Source: Cribrihabitans marinus (lineage in GTDB: Bacteria > Pseudomonadota > Alphaproteobacteria > Rhodobacterales > Rhodobacteraceae). Taken from it: DNA of 64,000 nt. Shown here in pieces: positions 16,707 to 25,757 of the stretch. The notes beneath the pieces were generated by a model. That model was not told where the DNA came from, searched no databases, and saw only the letters and a program-made list of their open reading frames with translations. The stretch is from the NCBI RefSeq assembly GCF_900109035.1, contig NZ_FNYD01000012.1, forward strand, positions 1 to 64,000, written 5' to 3'. The position numbers and the translations under genes were made by a program. Within the stretch, counting starts at the first letter, position 1. Each line of letters opens with the position of its first letter.

Positions 16707-18074
16707 CTAGCCCGCCCGCGCCGACAGCGCCGCCTCGGCCAGCGCGCGGGCCTGCGCCAGGTCGCGGCCGCGAAAGGCGCTGTCCAGCGCGGCGAGCCGG
16801 GCGCGGGCGGTGTCGTCGCCGTCCTTGGCGGCCAGCGCGATGGCGCGGCGGGCGGGTGCGACCTGCTCGGCATAGAGCTGCCCGGCGGCCAGCCCGTCGC
16901 GCAGGGCGGTCTCGGCCAGGGTCAGCGCATCCAGCGCCTTCTGGTATTCGCGGGTGCGGGCGCGGTCGTCGGCCTCGCGCAGGGCGTCGGTGACGCGGGC
17001 CAACTCGTCCTGCACGCAGCGCTCGGCGTTCAGCGCGGCCAGTTCCTTGCGCTGCGCCAGGGCCTGCCGCAGGTTGCTGTCGAAGCGGCCATGCTCGACC
17101 ATCCCGTCGGTCATCTCGGTCAGCACCCGCCGCGCCTGCGACAGCAGCCCCATCGCCGCGGCCTGGTCGGGCAGGGCGCCGCGCGCGCGCTTGAGCATGT
17201 CGACACATTCGATCAGCTCGGGGCGGAACCGGCCGGCGGCGGGCAGCTTGCGCAGCCCCGCGATCATGTCGCGCAGCCGGGCGTGGTTGGCCTCGAAATC
17301 GTCGTCGCGCTCCTCGGGGCGCAGCTCTTCGACCAGTTCCAGCCCCTTGGTGCGCACCTTGAGCTCGGTGGCGGCCTTGCGCAGGGTCAGCACCGCGCCG
17401 ACCCAATTGGCGCTTTTGGTGAAGTTCTCGGCCTCGCCCATCATGTCGCGCACATCCGCCAGCACCGGGCGGGCGGCGCCGCCGCCGGGGGCCTGCGCCT
17501 CGATGGCGGCGATACCGGTCTCCAGCCCGGCGCGCAGGCGGGCATAGTCGGCGCCGCGTTCGGCCTCGGCCATCATCGCGGCGTGGCGGTGTTCCTGGGC
17601 GTCGCAGGCGGCCAGCGCCCGGTCGATCTCGCCCTGCGCCTCGGCCTTGGCGCGGCGGGCCTCGTCCTCCTCGATCCGCGCCAGGTAATCCTCGATCGCG
17701 ATTGCCCCGCCGCCGGCGCGATGGGCGCGGGCCTCGGCCAGCCGGGCCTGAAATCTGGGCTCTTCGACCAGATAGCGGCGCACCGCGTCGATCTCGCGAT
17801 CCAGCGCGCGGACGGTGTCGGCCTCGCGCGCCATCAGCTGCGCGGCGCGGGCGGGCTCGGCCTCGCGCGCGGCGGCCAGCGCCCGGGCTAGTGGCGTGGC
17901 CAGCCCCGCCAGCAGCCGGGCGCCGCGCGGCGGCAGGGCGCGCACCCGGCCCAGCACCGCCTCGGCGCGGGCCATGTCGTCGCCCGCATCCGCCGTCGGG
18001 GCCGGGTCGGCGCCGCCTGGGGCCGGCACGATCCCGAACCGGGTCAGAAACTCCTGTTGCGTCCGGGTCAGCAT
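16707..18074 (-). CDS. unknown helical/coiled-coil protein
   Basis: 455 residues from the start at 18074, which has GGAG 6 nt before it; a longer reading to 18191 lacks one. The sequence is rich in Ala, Glu and Arg and almost wholly helical, with heptad-like stretches (for example EDYLARIEEDEARRAKAEAQ). A conserved-looking core is MGEAENFTKSANWVGAVLTL. No signal peptide, membrane segment or catalytic motif is visible. I do not recognise the family. It is divergent from the two-partner secretion operon across 172 bp and could be related to it only by position. Confidence 0.65.
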   Translation of the reverse strand: MLTRTQQEFLTRFGIVPAPGGADPAPTADAGDDMARAEAVLGRVRALPPRGARLLAGLATPLARALAAAREAEPARAAQLMAREADTVRALDREIDAVRRYLVEEPRFQARLAEARAHRAGGGAIAIEDYLARIEEDEARRAKAEAQGEIDRALAACDAQEHRHAAMMAEAERGADYARLRAGLETGIAAIEAQAPGGGAARPVLADVRDMMGEAENFTKSANWVGAVLTLRKAATELKVRTKGLELVEELRPEERDDDFEANHARLRDMIAGLRKLPAAGRFRPELIECVDMLKRARGALPDQAAAMGLLSQARRVLTEMTDGMVEHGRFDSNLRQALAQRKELAALNAERCVQDELARVTDALREADDRARTREYQKALDALTLAETALRDGLAAGQLYAEQVAPARRAIALAAKDGDDTARARLAALDSAFRGRDLAQARALAEAALSARAG

Positions 18075-18246
18075 GGATGCTCCGCCCTGAAGGTGTCGGA
18101 TACAGTCTGACCGGCTTTGCGCGATCCGCCAACAGGGCAGCGCCAAAAACCGACAAACCGGTGTCGCGGCTTGGCTTTTCCCTTGCGTCAAGCGGGTGTT
18201 TTGCGCTTGGCTGGAAACAGTTCATTTCAGATCGGACCACAGGTCG

Positions 18247-19971
18247 ATGCCATTTGCGAATACCCTTTCCCCGCGCACGGTGGTGCTGGCCGGCGTCCTG
18301 TCGCTTCTGGCGCAGGCGGGGCTGGCGCAGACCGCGTCGAACATCGCGCCCTCGACCTTTCAGCCCGAGAACCGGCAGGCCACTTCTGCGCCGGTGACCG
18401 TGGCGCGCGACCCCGGCGCCGACACGCCCGCCGGGTCCGACCGGCTGTTCGTGACGGTGGGGGCGGTGGACCTGCGGAACCCGCTGCCGCAGATGCGGGC
18501 GGCCAACGAGCGGTTCCGCGCCACGCTGGCGGGCAAGCGGGTGCCGGCATCCGAGATCTTCCGCGCCGTGCGCGAGCTCGAGGCGGCCTACGCCGAGGCG
18601 GGATTTGTTCTGGCCCGCGTGGTGCTGCCGCAGCAGACGGTGCGCGACGGCGGCACGGTGCGGGTGGAGGTGGTGAACGGCTTTGTCGAGCGCATCGACA
18701 GCAGCGCGGTGCCGGACCCGGTGCGCGCCCGCGTGGCCGCGATCACCGCGCCGCTGGTGGGCCGGCCCGGGTTGCGCATCCAGCAGATCGAGCGCGCGCT
18801 GCTGCTGGCCGGCGACACCTATGGCGTGCGGCTGGCCTCGACCCTGGCCACCGGCCAGCAAAGCGGCGGAACTGCGCTTATCCTGGACGGGCAATACAAG
18901 CGCGTCACCGGCTCCTACGGGCTGGACAACACGCTCTCGGACGAGCTGGGGCCGTTCAACCTGAGCATGGGGCTGGAGCTGAACGGCGCGCTGGAGATGG
19001 GCGAGACCTTCTATGGACGGCTGGGCGGCGCGCCGCAGGACTATTTCAGCAGCGATCCGCAATACCGCATCGCTGCCCTGGGCGCGGTGGTGCCCATCGG
19101 GCTGGACGGGCTGACCTTCAATGTCGAGGGCACGCTGAGCCAGTCCAACCCCGATGACGCGCTGGTGCCCACCACCAGCCAGTTCGACCGGCTGTCGCTC
19201 AGGCTCTACTATCCGTGGATCCGCTCCCGCGCCTTCAACCTGACCTCGCAATTCATCCTCGACCGGCAGAATGACGAGCAGGAGCTGAAGCTGCCGGGCG
19301 GCAACATCCCGATCTATCGCGACGAGCTTACGGTGCTGCGCGCCTCGCTGGATGCCGGCTGGCAGTTCGACTCGGGGGCCTATCTGCGCACCAGCGCGAT
19401 CCTGTCGCAGGGCATCGACGCGCTTGGCGCGCGCAGCGCCGCCGAGGCCGCCGGAAACGGCGTGCCGTTGTCGCGGCAGGGCGCGGATGACGAGTTCACC
19501 AAGCTGGTGGTCGGCGTAAGCTATGACCGGCCGCTCAGCCCCGACTGGAGCCTGTCGCTGCGTGGGCGGATCCAGGAGAATTTCGGCGATCCGCTGCTGA
19601 CCTCGGAGCAGTTCAGCATCGCCGGGGCGGGCGAGCTGTCGACCTTCGACGCAGGCTCCGTCAAGGGCGATGACGGCTGGGTGATGCGGGCCGAAGTGGC
19701 GCATCAGAGCCGCATGTCGCTGGGCGGCATCGGCCTGATCGTCAAGCCCTATCTGTTCGGCGCCTATGGCGAGGTCGGGCTGGAGCAGCCGACGATCGTC
19801 GAGCAGGGCAGCACCACCGCCACCTCCTACGGTGTCGGGATCGAGCTGCTGACCATCGAGGAGTCTGATTACAGCAACGCCACGCTGCGGCTGGAATACG
19901 GAAGGGGGGAACGGGATGACAACGAACCAGATGACGACCGGTTCAGCATCGTCGCCAGCCGCCGGTTCTGA
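18247..19971 (+). CDS. TpsB-type outer-membrane transporter (FhaC/ShlB family)
   Basis: 574 residues. A signal peptide ends near GLAQ-28. A POTRA_2-like periplasmic domain (about 65-150) includes FVTVGAVDLRNPLPQ and GGTVRVEVVNGFVERID. The C-terminal part is an Omp85-type barrel with alternating strands and a terminal Phe (FSIVASRRF). The family exports a large partner protein across the outer membrane. The start at 18247 matches the signal peptide; a reading from 18196 adds non-hydrophobic residues. It overlaps the TpsA gene by 56 bp, so the two are coupled. Confidence 0.9.
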   Translation: MPFANTLSPRTVVLAGVLSLLAQAGLAQTASNIAPSTFQPENRQATSAPVTVARDPGADTPAGSDRLFVTVGAVDLRNPLPQMRAANERFRATLAGKRVPASEIFRAVRELEAAYAEAGFVLARVVLPQQTVRDGGTVRVEVVNGFVERIDSSAVPDPVRARVAAITAPLVGRPGLRIQQIERALLLAGDTYGVRLASTLATGQQSGGTALILDGQYKRVTGSYGLDNTLSDELGPFNLSMGLELNGALEMGETFYGRLGGAPQDYFSSDPQYRIAALGAVVPIGLDGLTFNVEGTLSQSNPDDALVPTTSQFDRLSLRLYYPWIRSRAFNLTSQFILDRQNDEQELKLPGGNIPIYRDELTVLRASLDAGWQFDSGAYLRTSAILSQGIDALGARSAAEAAGNGVPLSRQGADDEFTKLVVGVSYDRPLSPDWSLSLRGRIQENFGDPLLTSEQFSIAGAGELSTFDAGSVKGDDGWVMRAEVAHQSRMSLGGIGLIVKPYLFGAYGEVGLEQPTIVEQGSTTATSYGVGIELLTIEESDYSNATLRLEYGRGERDDNEPDDDRFSIVASRRF

Positions 19972-22900
19972 GCCGCGGCGGGCGCGGGTAGTGCGCCCCG
20001 GGCTGGGCCTGGTCGCGGCGCTTCTGGGCTCGACGGCCCTGGCGCAGGAGCTGCCCACGGGCGGCAGCGTGGTGGCCGGCGGCGCGGTGATCGGCGCGCC
20101 TTCGGGCGGGCAGATGGCCATCGGCCAGACCACCGGCGCGGCGGTGATCGACTGGCAGAGCTTTTCCATCGGGCAGGGCGGCCGGGTCGACATCACCCAG
20201 CCCGGCGTGCAATCGGCGCTGCTGAACCGGGTGACGGGCGCCACCACCAGCCAGATTCACGGCCAGTTGACCGCCAACGGCCAGATCTTCGTGGTCAATC
20301 CCAACGGCATCTTCATCGGCCCCACCGGCCGGATCGGCACCGGCGGCTTCGTGGCCTCGACCCTGGGCATCGGCACCGACGACTTCATGGCCGGGCGCTA
20401 CCGGTTCGAGGGCGATGGAAGCTCGGCCACGGTCGAGAATGCCGGGCGCATCGACGTGGTGCCGGGCGGCTATGCCGCGCTCATTGGCGGGCGGGCGAAG
20501 AACTCGGGCGTGATCCGGGTGCCGCTGGGCAGGGTCGGGCTGGCCGCGGGTGAGCGGGTGACGCTGGATGTCTCGGGCGACGGGTTCCTGCAGGTGGCGG
20601 TGCCCTCGCAGGGCGACGAGACCATGGAGGCGCTGGTCGAGAATTCGGGCCGCATCGAGGCCGAGGGCGGGCAGGTGCACATGATGGCCGCCAGCGCCCG
20701 CGACGCGGCACGGCAGGTGGTCAACATGTCCGGCGTGATCGAGGCGCGCAGCGTCGGCGGGCGCAGCGGCGCGGTGGTGCTGGGCGGCGGCGGCGGCGCG
20801 GTGCGCGTCACTGGGCGCATCGACACATCGGCGCGGGCGCAGGTGGCGACCAGCCCGCGCCCGGTGGCGCGTCCCGAAACGCAACCGGGTGGCGACATCA
20901 CCATCACTGGCGCGGCCATCGAACTGGCCGGCGCCACGCTGGTCGCCAGCGGGGCGGGCGCGGGGCAGGGCGGTCTGATCCGGGTCGGCGGCGATTTCAA
21001 GGGCAGCGGAGACCTGGCGCGCGCGCTGACCGCGCATGTGGATGCGGCCACCCGGCTGATTGCCGATGGCGGCGAGAGCGGCGATGGCGGGCGCATCGTG
21101 GTCTGGTCGGACGTGTTCACCGATTTCAGCGGACAGATCTCGGCGCGCGGCGGCGATGCGGGCGGCGATGGCGGGTTTGCCGAGGTCTCGGGCCTGGCCG
21201 ACCTGCGCTATCGCGGGCTGGCCGACACCCGCGCGCCGGCGGGGCAGGTGGGGATGCTGCTGCTGGATCCCAGCAACATCACCGTGCCGGGCACCATCGA
21301 CGCGGCGACCATCGAGTCGAACCTGTCCACCACCAGCTTTACCCTCGACACCAGCGGGCCGGGGCCGGATGCCGGCGACATCACCATCAACGAGGCGATC
21401 AGCTGGAGCTCGGGCTTCTCGCTGGGTCTGGACGCGGACAACGATATCGCGATCAACGCGCCGATCATCGGCAGCGCGCTGACCGTGCTAGCCGGTGGCA
21501 CCATCACCACCGGGCCGGCCGGCGCAATCGGCGTCGGGCTGTTCGAGATCTTCGCCGGTGACTGGATCCAGCTTGGTCCGGTCCTGCCGGCCTTTGACGC
21601 CGACGATTTCCGGCTGGATCCGGATTATACCGGCACGTTCCTACGTGCGCTCGGCGGCACCGGCGGCGCCGGTGATCCCTACCGCCTGACCGATATTTAC
21701 GGTGTTCAGGGTATCCGCACCGGGGCGCTGCCCTCGGCCAGTTTCGTCCTGGCCAACGATATCGACGCCGAAGTGACGGGCACCTGGCGCGAATTCGACG
21801 GCCCGTTCGGCTTTGACACCATTCCCGTCTTCAGCGGTACGCTGGACGGGGCGCGGTATGTGATCTCGGACCTGTTCGTCAACGATTTCGTGGATGGCGG
21901 GCTGTTCGGCACCATCTCCGCCGGAGCCACCGTTACAGACCTGGGGCTGGTCGATGCCGATGTCAGCAATGACGAGGGCGGGCTGCTGGCCGACACCAAC
22001 CTGGGCACCATCGCCAATTCCTCGGTCGAGGGCGTGTTGCAGATGGTGGCCGGGGTCGTCGGCGGCATGGTCGGCACCAATGCCGGCATCATCCGCGACA
22101 GCTTTGCCGATATCGAGATCGACGCCTTCTCCTTCGCGGCGACGCCGGCCTCGGTCGGCGGGCTGGCCGGGCAGAATTTCGGCACCATCCTGCGCAGCCA
22201 CAGCAGCGGAACGGTGGATGTCAGCGAATCCGGCGGCGCGTTCGTCTCGGCAGGAGGGCTGGTGGGGTTCGAGCAGGGCACGATCACCGATTCCTATTCC
22301 TTGGCTGACGTCACCCTGACCCAGAGCGCCAGCAATGGCGGCGCGGTGGGCGGGCTGGTCGGCATCAACGAGGCACCGATCCCGCCGGGCAGCTTAACCA
22401 TCACCAACTCCTTCTCCGCCGGCACCCCCTCGGCCACCGGCGCCGCGGCGGTCGGCGGGCTCGTGGGTCTCAACACCGGCACCGTCATCAACTCGTTCTG
22501 GGACACCGATGCCTCGGGCGTGGGCACCAGCGCGGCGGGCACCGGGCTGACCACGGCGCAATTCCAGGACACCGCCGGCTTCTTGGCGCTGACCCAGCCT
22601 CTGGGCTGGGATTTCGCCGGCGCCTGGGCGCCGGGCGCGCCGGGGGCCTATCCGACGAACTATTCCACCAGCCCGGTGGTCTTCGTCCAGCCGGGCGATT
22701 TCACCGTGCAATACGGCCAGACCCCGACCGCCACCGCGCCGGGCACCATCGGCGGCGGGGCCGGCAGTTTCGTCTTCGGGCCGCTGGGCGACACGCTGGA
22801 CACGTCCGGGCTGCTGTCCAACCTCAGCTACGGGTCGCAGACCGTGGGCACGACGCCCTTCACCATTCCCGTCACCGGCCTGACCTCGGCGCAGGGTGTG

Positions 22901-23803
22901 GGCTATGCGGTGCGCTCGCTCGGCGCCACGGCGACGATCACGCCGGCGCCGCTGACCGTCACAGCGCTGAACCAGAGCCGGGTCGAGAACGACGAATTCG
23001 TGCTGGACCAGAGCGCCTTTGCGGTGACCGGCCTGGTGTTCTCGGACAGCGTCGGCAGCGTGGCGCTGAGCAGCGCCGGCGCAGCATCCGACGCCACCGC
23101 CGCCGGCAGCCCCTATGCGATCAACCTGGGCACGCCCGCGGGCAGCGGGTTGAGCAACTACAGCATCGCCCTGGTGCCCGGCCAATTGGCGGTCCTGCCC
23201 GAGGCGACCCCGCCGGTGCCACCGGTGCCGGTCATCCCGCCGCCGCCCACGGTGGACACCACGATCACCGGCGGCACCGGCGGAACCGGGGGCGGCACGA
23301 CCGGCGGCACTGCGGTCACGCCGACCGACCGCGCGGCGCTGGCCCTGGGCACGGTCGAGAGCTTCTCGGAGGATTTCGAAGCCCGCGCCGCTGCCTGCGC
23401 AGGCCAGGATGATGATGTCGGCGCGTATCTCGCCTGTCTCGCCGACGCGATGGACAGCTACTCCGACGACCTGGAGCGGCTGGTCTCGGAGCTGCCTCCC
23501 GAGTTGTCGGGCATCGCCGACATCATCCGCGACGCCTCGGCCGGGATCCGCGCGGCAGGCGCCGAGGCGCAGGCCCGTCTGGCCGTCGCCACCAGCGCCG
23601 CCGAGCGCGCCGCGATCCGGCGCGAGGCAGTGGGCAAGGCCCGCGCCGCGCTGCAGACCGCCGAGACCGAGATCCGCAAGGCGATCTCCCTGATCCGCGC
23701 CACGGATCCCGAACTGGCCGGGCTGCACCGTCAGCAGGCCGAGACCGTCATCGCCGCCGTGGGCCGCGCCGAGATCGGCATGTCCCGCGTGCTGGAACTC
23801 TGA
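19916..23803 (+). CDS. TpsA-type filamentous-haemagglutinin-like exoprotein
   Basis: 1295 residues. After a basic N-terminus and hydrophobic segment ending STALAQ, a TPS secretion domain (about 45-300) shows VIDWQSFSIGQGGRVDI, GQIFVVNPNGIFIG and GGFVASTL, the standard FhaB-type motifs. A beta-helical body follows, then GLUG-type repeats (about 700-865), an MBG-like domain (about 925-1090), a Pro/Gly/Thr-rich linker (about 1092-1135) and a helical C-terminus (about 1140-1295). AAGGGGGAACGGG precedes the ATG. It is likely exported by the TpsB partner as an adhesin or surface structure. The helical C-terminus is unusual and may be removed or act as an anchor. Confidence 0.88.
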   Translation: MTTNQMTTGSASSPAAGSEPRRARVVRPGLGLVAALLGSTALAQELPTGGSVVAGGAVIGAPSGGQMAIGQTTGAAVIDWQSFSIGQGGRVDITQPGVQSALLNRVTGATTSQIHGQLTANGQIFVVNPNGIFIGPTGRIGTGGFVASTLGIGTDDFMAGRYRFEGDGSSATVENAGRIDVVPGGYAALIGGRAKNSGVIRVPLGRVGLAAGERVTLDVSGDGFLQVAVPSQGDETMEALVENSGRIEAEGGQVHMMAASARDAARQVVNMSGVIEARSVGGRSGAVVLGGGGGAVRVTGRIDTSARAQVATSPRPVARPETQPGGDITITGAAIELAGATLVASGAGAGQGGLIRVGGDFKGSGDLARALTAHVDAATRLIADGGESGDGGRIVVWSDVFTDFSGQISARGGDAGGDGGFAEVSGLADLRYRGLADTRAPAGQVGMLLLDPSNITVPGTIDAATIESNLSTTSFTLDTSGPGPDAGDITINEAISWSSGFSLGLDADNDIAINAPIIGSALTVLAGGTITTGPAGAIGVGLFEIFAGDWIQLGPVLPAFDADDFRLDPDYTGTFLRALGGTGGAGDPYRLTDIYGVQGIRTGALPSASFVLANDIDAEVTGTWREFDGPFGFDTIPVFSGTLDGARYVISDLFVNDFVDGGLFGTISAGATVTDLGLVDADVSNDEGGLLADTNLGTIANSSVEGVLQMVAGVVGGMVGTNAGIIRDSFADIEIDAFSFAATPASVGGLAGQNFGTILRSHSSGTVDVSESGGAFVSAGGLVGFEQGTITDSYSLADVTLTQSASNGGAVGGLVGINEAPIPPGSLTITNSFSAGTPSATGAAAVGGLVGLNTGTVINSFWDTDASGVGTSAAGTGLTTAQFQDTAGFLALTQPLGWDFAGAWAPGAPGAYPTNYSTSPVVFVQPGDFTVQYGQTPTATAPGTIGGGAGSFVFGPLGDTLDTSGLLSNLSYGSQTVGTTPFTIPVTGLTSAQGVGYAVRSLGATATITPAPLTVTALNQSRVENDEFVLDQSAFAVTGLVFSDSVGSVALSSAGAASDATAAGSPYAINLGTPAGSGLSNYSIALVPGQLAVLPEATPPVPPVPVIPPPPTVDTTITGGTGGTGGGTTGGTAVTPTDRAALALGTVESFSEDFEARAAACAGQDDDVGAYLACLADAMDSYSDDLERLVSELPPELSGIADIIRDASAGIRAAGAEAQARLAVATSAAERAAIRREAVGKARAALQTAETEIRKAISLIRATDPELAGLHRQQAETVIAAVGRAEIGMSRVLEL
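22050..22510 (+). repeat. GLUG-motif repeat region inside the TpsA gene
   Basis: Five repeats of the form GGxVGxNxGxIxxS occur: GGMVGTNAGIIRDS, GGLAGQNFGTILRS, GGLVGFEQGTITDS, GGLVGINE with SLTITNS, and GGLVGLNTGTVINS. Such repeats are found in bacterial surface adhesins. Confidence 0.75.
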
Positions 23804-23821
23804 CCCCGGAGGACCCGTCTG

Positions 23822-25741
23822 GTGCCCGTGCGAGTTCTCGTGTTTGCCTTCTGCCTGATTGCCGGCGCCCTTCCGGCGCTGGCCGAGCGGCGCGTGGCGC
23901 TGGTGGTGGGCAACTCGAACTATGCCGATGTCACCTCGCTGGATAACCCGATCAACGATGCGTCGGACCTGGCCATCGCGCTCGAGGGGCTGGGCTTCGA
24001 GGTGTTCCTGGGCACCGACCTGGCCCGCGACGAGATGCTGAGCCTGGCGGAATCCTTCGGCGCGACCGCCGCCGAAGCCGATGTGTCTCTGTTCTTCTAT
24101 GCCGGGCACGGGTTCCAGTCGGACGGGGTGAACTACCTGGTGCCTGTGGATGCGCGCATCAACTCGGGTGCGGACGTGCCGGATCAGACGGTGACGATGG
24201 GCGACATCATAAGCCGCATGGAACGTTCGGACGGCTTGCGCCTGATCTTTCTGGACGCCTGCCGCGACAACCCGTTCGATATCGACCTGCCCGATGCGTC
24301 CGACGGGCTGGCCCGGGTCGGCAGCGCGGCGGATTTCCTCTTCGCCTATGCCACCCAGCCCGACAACGTGGCCTATGACGGCACCGGGCGGAACTCGTTT
24401 TTCACCGAGGCGCTGCTGAGCCATATCTACACGCCCGGCCAGGACATTTCCGACCTGATGATCAACGTGCGCAAGGACGTGATCGCGGCCACCGGCGGGC
24501 GGCAGATCCCGTGGGACAATTCCTCGCTCACACGGCAGTTCCGCTTCGACACCAGCCCGGCCACCGCATCGGAGGAGACGCTGTTGTGGCAGGTGGCGGC
24601 CAATGCGCGGGATCCGGCGCTGATGCAGCTCTATGTCGACCGTTATCCGCAGGGCGCGCATGTGGGCGACGTGATGGCGTTCCTGGGCGGGGCCGGCGAG
24701 AGCGCCACGCGCAACCTGAGCGCCCCGGACAGCGACGAACAGGCCGAGCGGCTGTGGAAGCTGGCGCAGCGCAGCCGGATGCGGCCGCTGCTGGAATTCT
24801 ACCTCGAGCAATATCCCGACGGCGCCCGTGCCGGGCAGGCGCAGCGGCTGCTGCAGAGCATCCCGCGCGCCGAGGACAGCACGCCGGGCGGCATCTGCGA
24901 ACGGCTGGCCACCCATCCCCGCGACAGCACCGCGCGGATCACCGGCGTGCCCTTTTCCCAGTTGCAGCGCAACGCGGTGGGCGCGATCCAGGCCTGCAGC
25001 GCGGCGGCGGCGCAATCGCCCGAACTGCCGCATTACGTGGCGCTGCTGGCGCGGGCCACCATCGCCGCCGGCGACATCGAGCGCGCGGTCACGCTCTACC
25101 GCCAGGCGGCCGAGCGCGGCGACCTCAGGGCGATGGTCAGCCTGGCGCAGTTGCATGAAAGCGGCACCGGCCTGCCGCAGGACATGAACCGGGCGCTGGA
25201 GCTTTACGAGCGCGCCGCTGAGGGCGGCAGCCTGGACGCGATGATCAACCTTGCCGTGACCCTGTTCGAGGGCCGCGTGGTCGCGCGCGACAACGCCCGC
25301 GCGCTGTCGCTGCTGCAACAGGCGGCCGAGGGCGGCTCGGCCAAGGCCACGTTCAACCTGGGCGTTCTGGCGCAGGACGGGGTGTTCGGAGAGCCGGCGC
25401 AGGCGCTGGACTATTTCCGCCGCGCCGCGCAGGAGGGCGAGCACCAGGGCTGGCTGGCCGCCGCGATCCTGCTGGACGAGGGCAGGGGGGTGGCGGCCGA
25501 TCCCGCCCGCGCCGCCTCGATGCTGCTGCGCGGGGCGGCCGCCGATGACGGCACGGTGATCGCGCAGCTGACCGGCGCGCCCGACCAATGGTCGCGCGAG
25601 ACCCTGCGCTCGGTGCAGGCGCAGCTGGCGGCGGCGGGGTTTTACGACGCGGCCATCGACGGGCTGGCGGGTCCGGGCTTCACCGCCGCGCTGGAACGCT
25701 GGCGCAACGGCGGCTTCGACGCCGCCGCACTGGTGGACTGA
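23822..25741 (+). CDS. secreted orthocaspase (peptidase C14) with Sel1 repeats
   Basis: 639 residues from a GTG start with GGAGG upstream. A signal peptide ends at LAERR-22. The caspase-fold domain (23-255) starts RVALVVGNSNYADVTSL and has the His/Cys dyad H96 (FYAGHGFQ) and C147 (FLDACRDNPF). Helical repeats follow, with Sel1-like units at about 420-570 (AVTLYRQAAERGD, ALELYERAAEGGS). The end LRSVQAQLAAAGFYDAAIDG recalls a peptidoglycan-binding fold. It starts 18 bp after the TpsA stop, so the three genes form one operon. Orthocaspases cleave after Arg/Lys; processing of the exoprotein is a hypothesis from context. Confidence 0.88.
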   Translation: MPVRVLVFAFCLIAGALPALAERRVALVVGNSNYADVTSLDNPINDASDLAIALEGLGFEVFLGTDLARDEMLSLAESFGATAAEADVSLFFYAGHGFQSDGVNYLVPVDARINSGADVPDQTVTMGDIISRMERSDGLRLIFLDACRDNPFDIDLPDASDGLARVGSAADFLFAYATQPDNVAYDGTGRNSFFTEALLSHIYTPGQDISDLMINVRKDVIAATGGRQIPWDNSSLTRQFRFDTSPATASEETLLWQVAANARDPALMQLYVDRYPQGAHVGDVMAFLGGAGESATRNLSAPDSDEQAERLWKLAQRSRMRPLLEFYLEQYPDGARAGQAQRLLQSIPRAEDSTPGGICERLATHPRDSTARITGVPFSQLQRNAVGAIQACSAAAAQSPELPHYVALLARATIAAGDIERAVTLYRQAAERGDLRAMVSLAQLHESGTGLPQDMNRALELYERAAEGGSLDAMINLAVTLFEGRVVARDNARALSLLQQAAEGGSAKATFNLGVLAQDGVFGEPAQALDYFRRAAQEGEHQGWLAAAILLDEGRGVAADPARAASMLLRGAAADDGTVIAQLTGAPDQWSRETLRSVQAQLAAAGFYDAAIDGLAGPGFTAALERWRNGGFDAAALVD

Positions 25742-25757
25742 CCGGGGAGAGGCGGCG

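Noticed and set aside
16150-20247. Minus-strand open frame of 1365 codons across ccdAB, the 455-residue gene and TpsB
   Set aside because: It lies mainly opposite or out of frame with well-supported genes and has no recognisable domain.
22050-22510. CRISPR-like or tandem DNA repeat
   Set aside because: The repeats are at protein level (GLUG motifs) within the TpsA frame, with variable spacing and DNA sequence.
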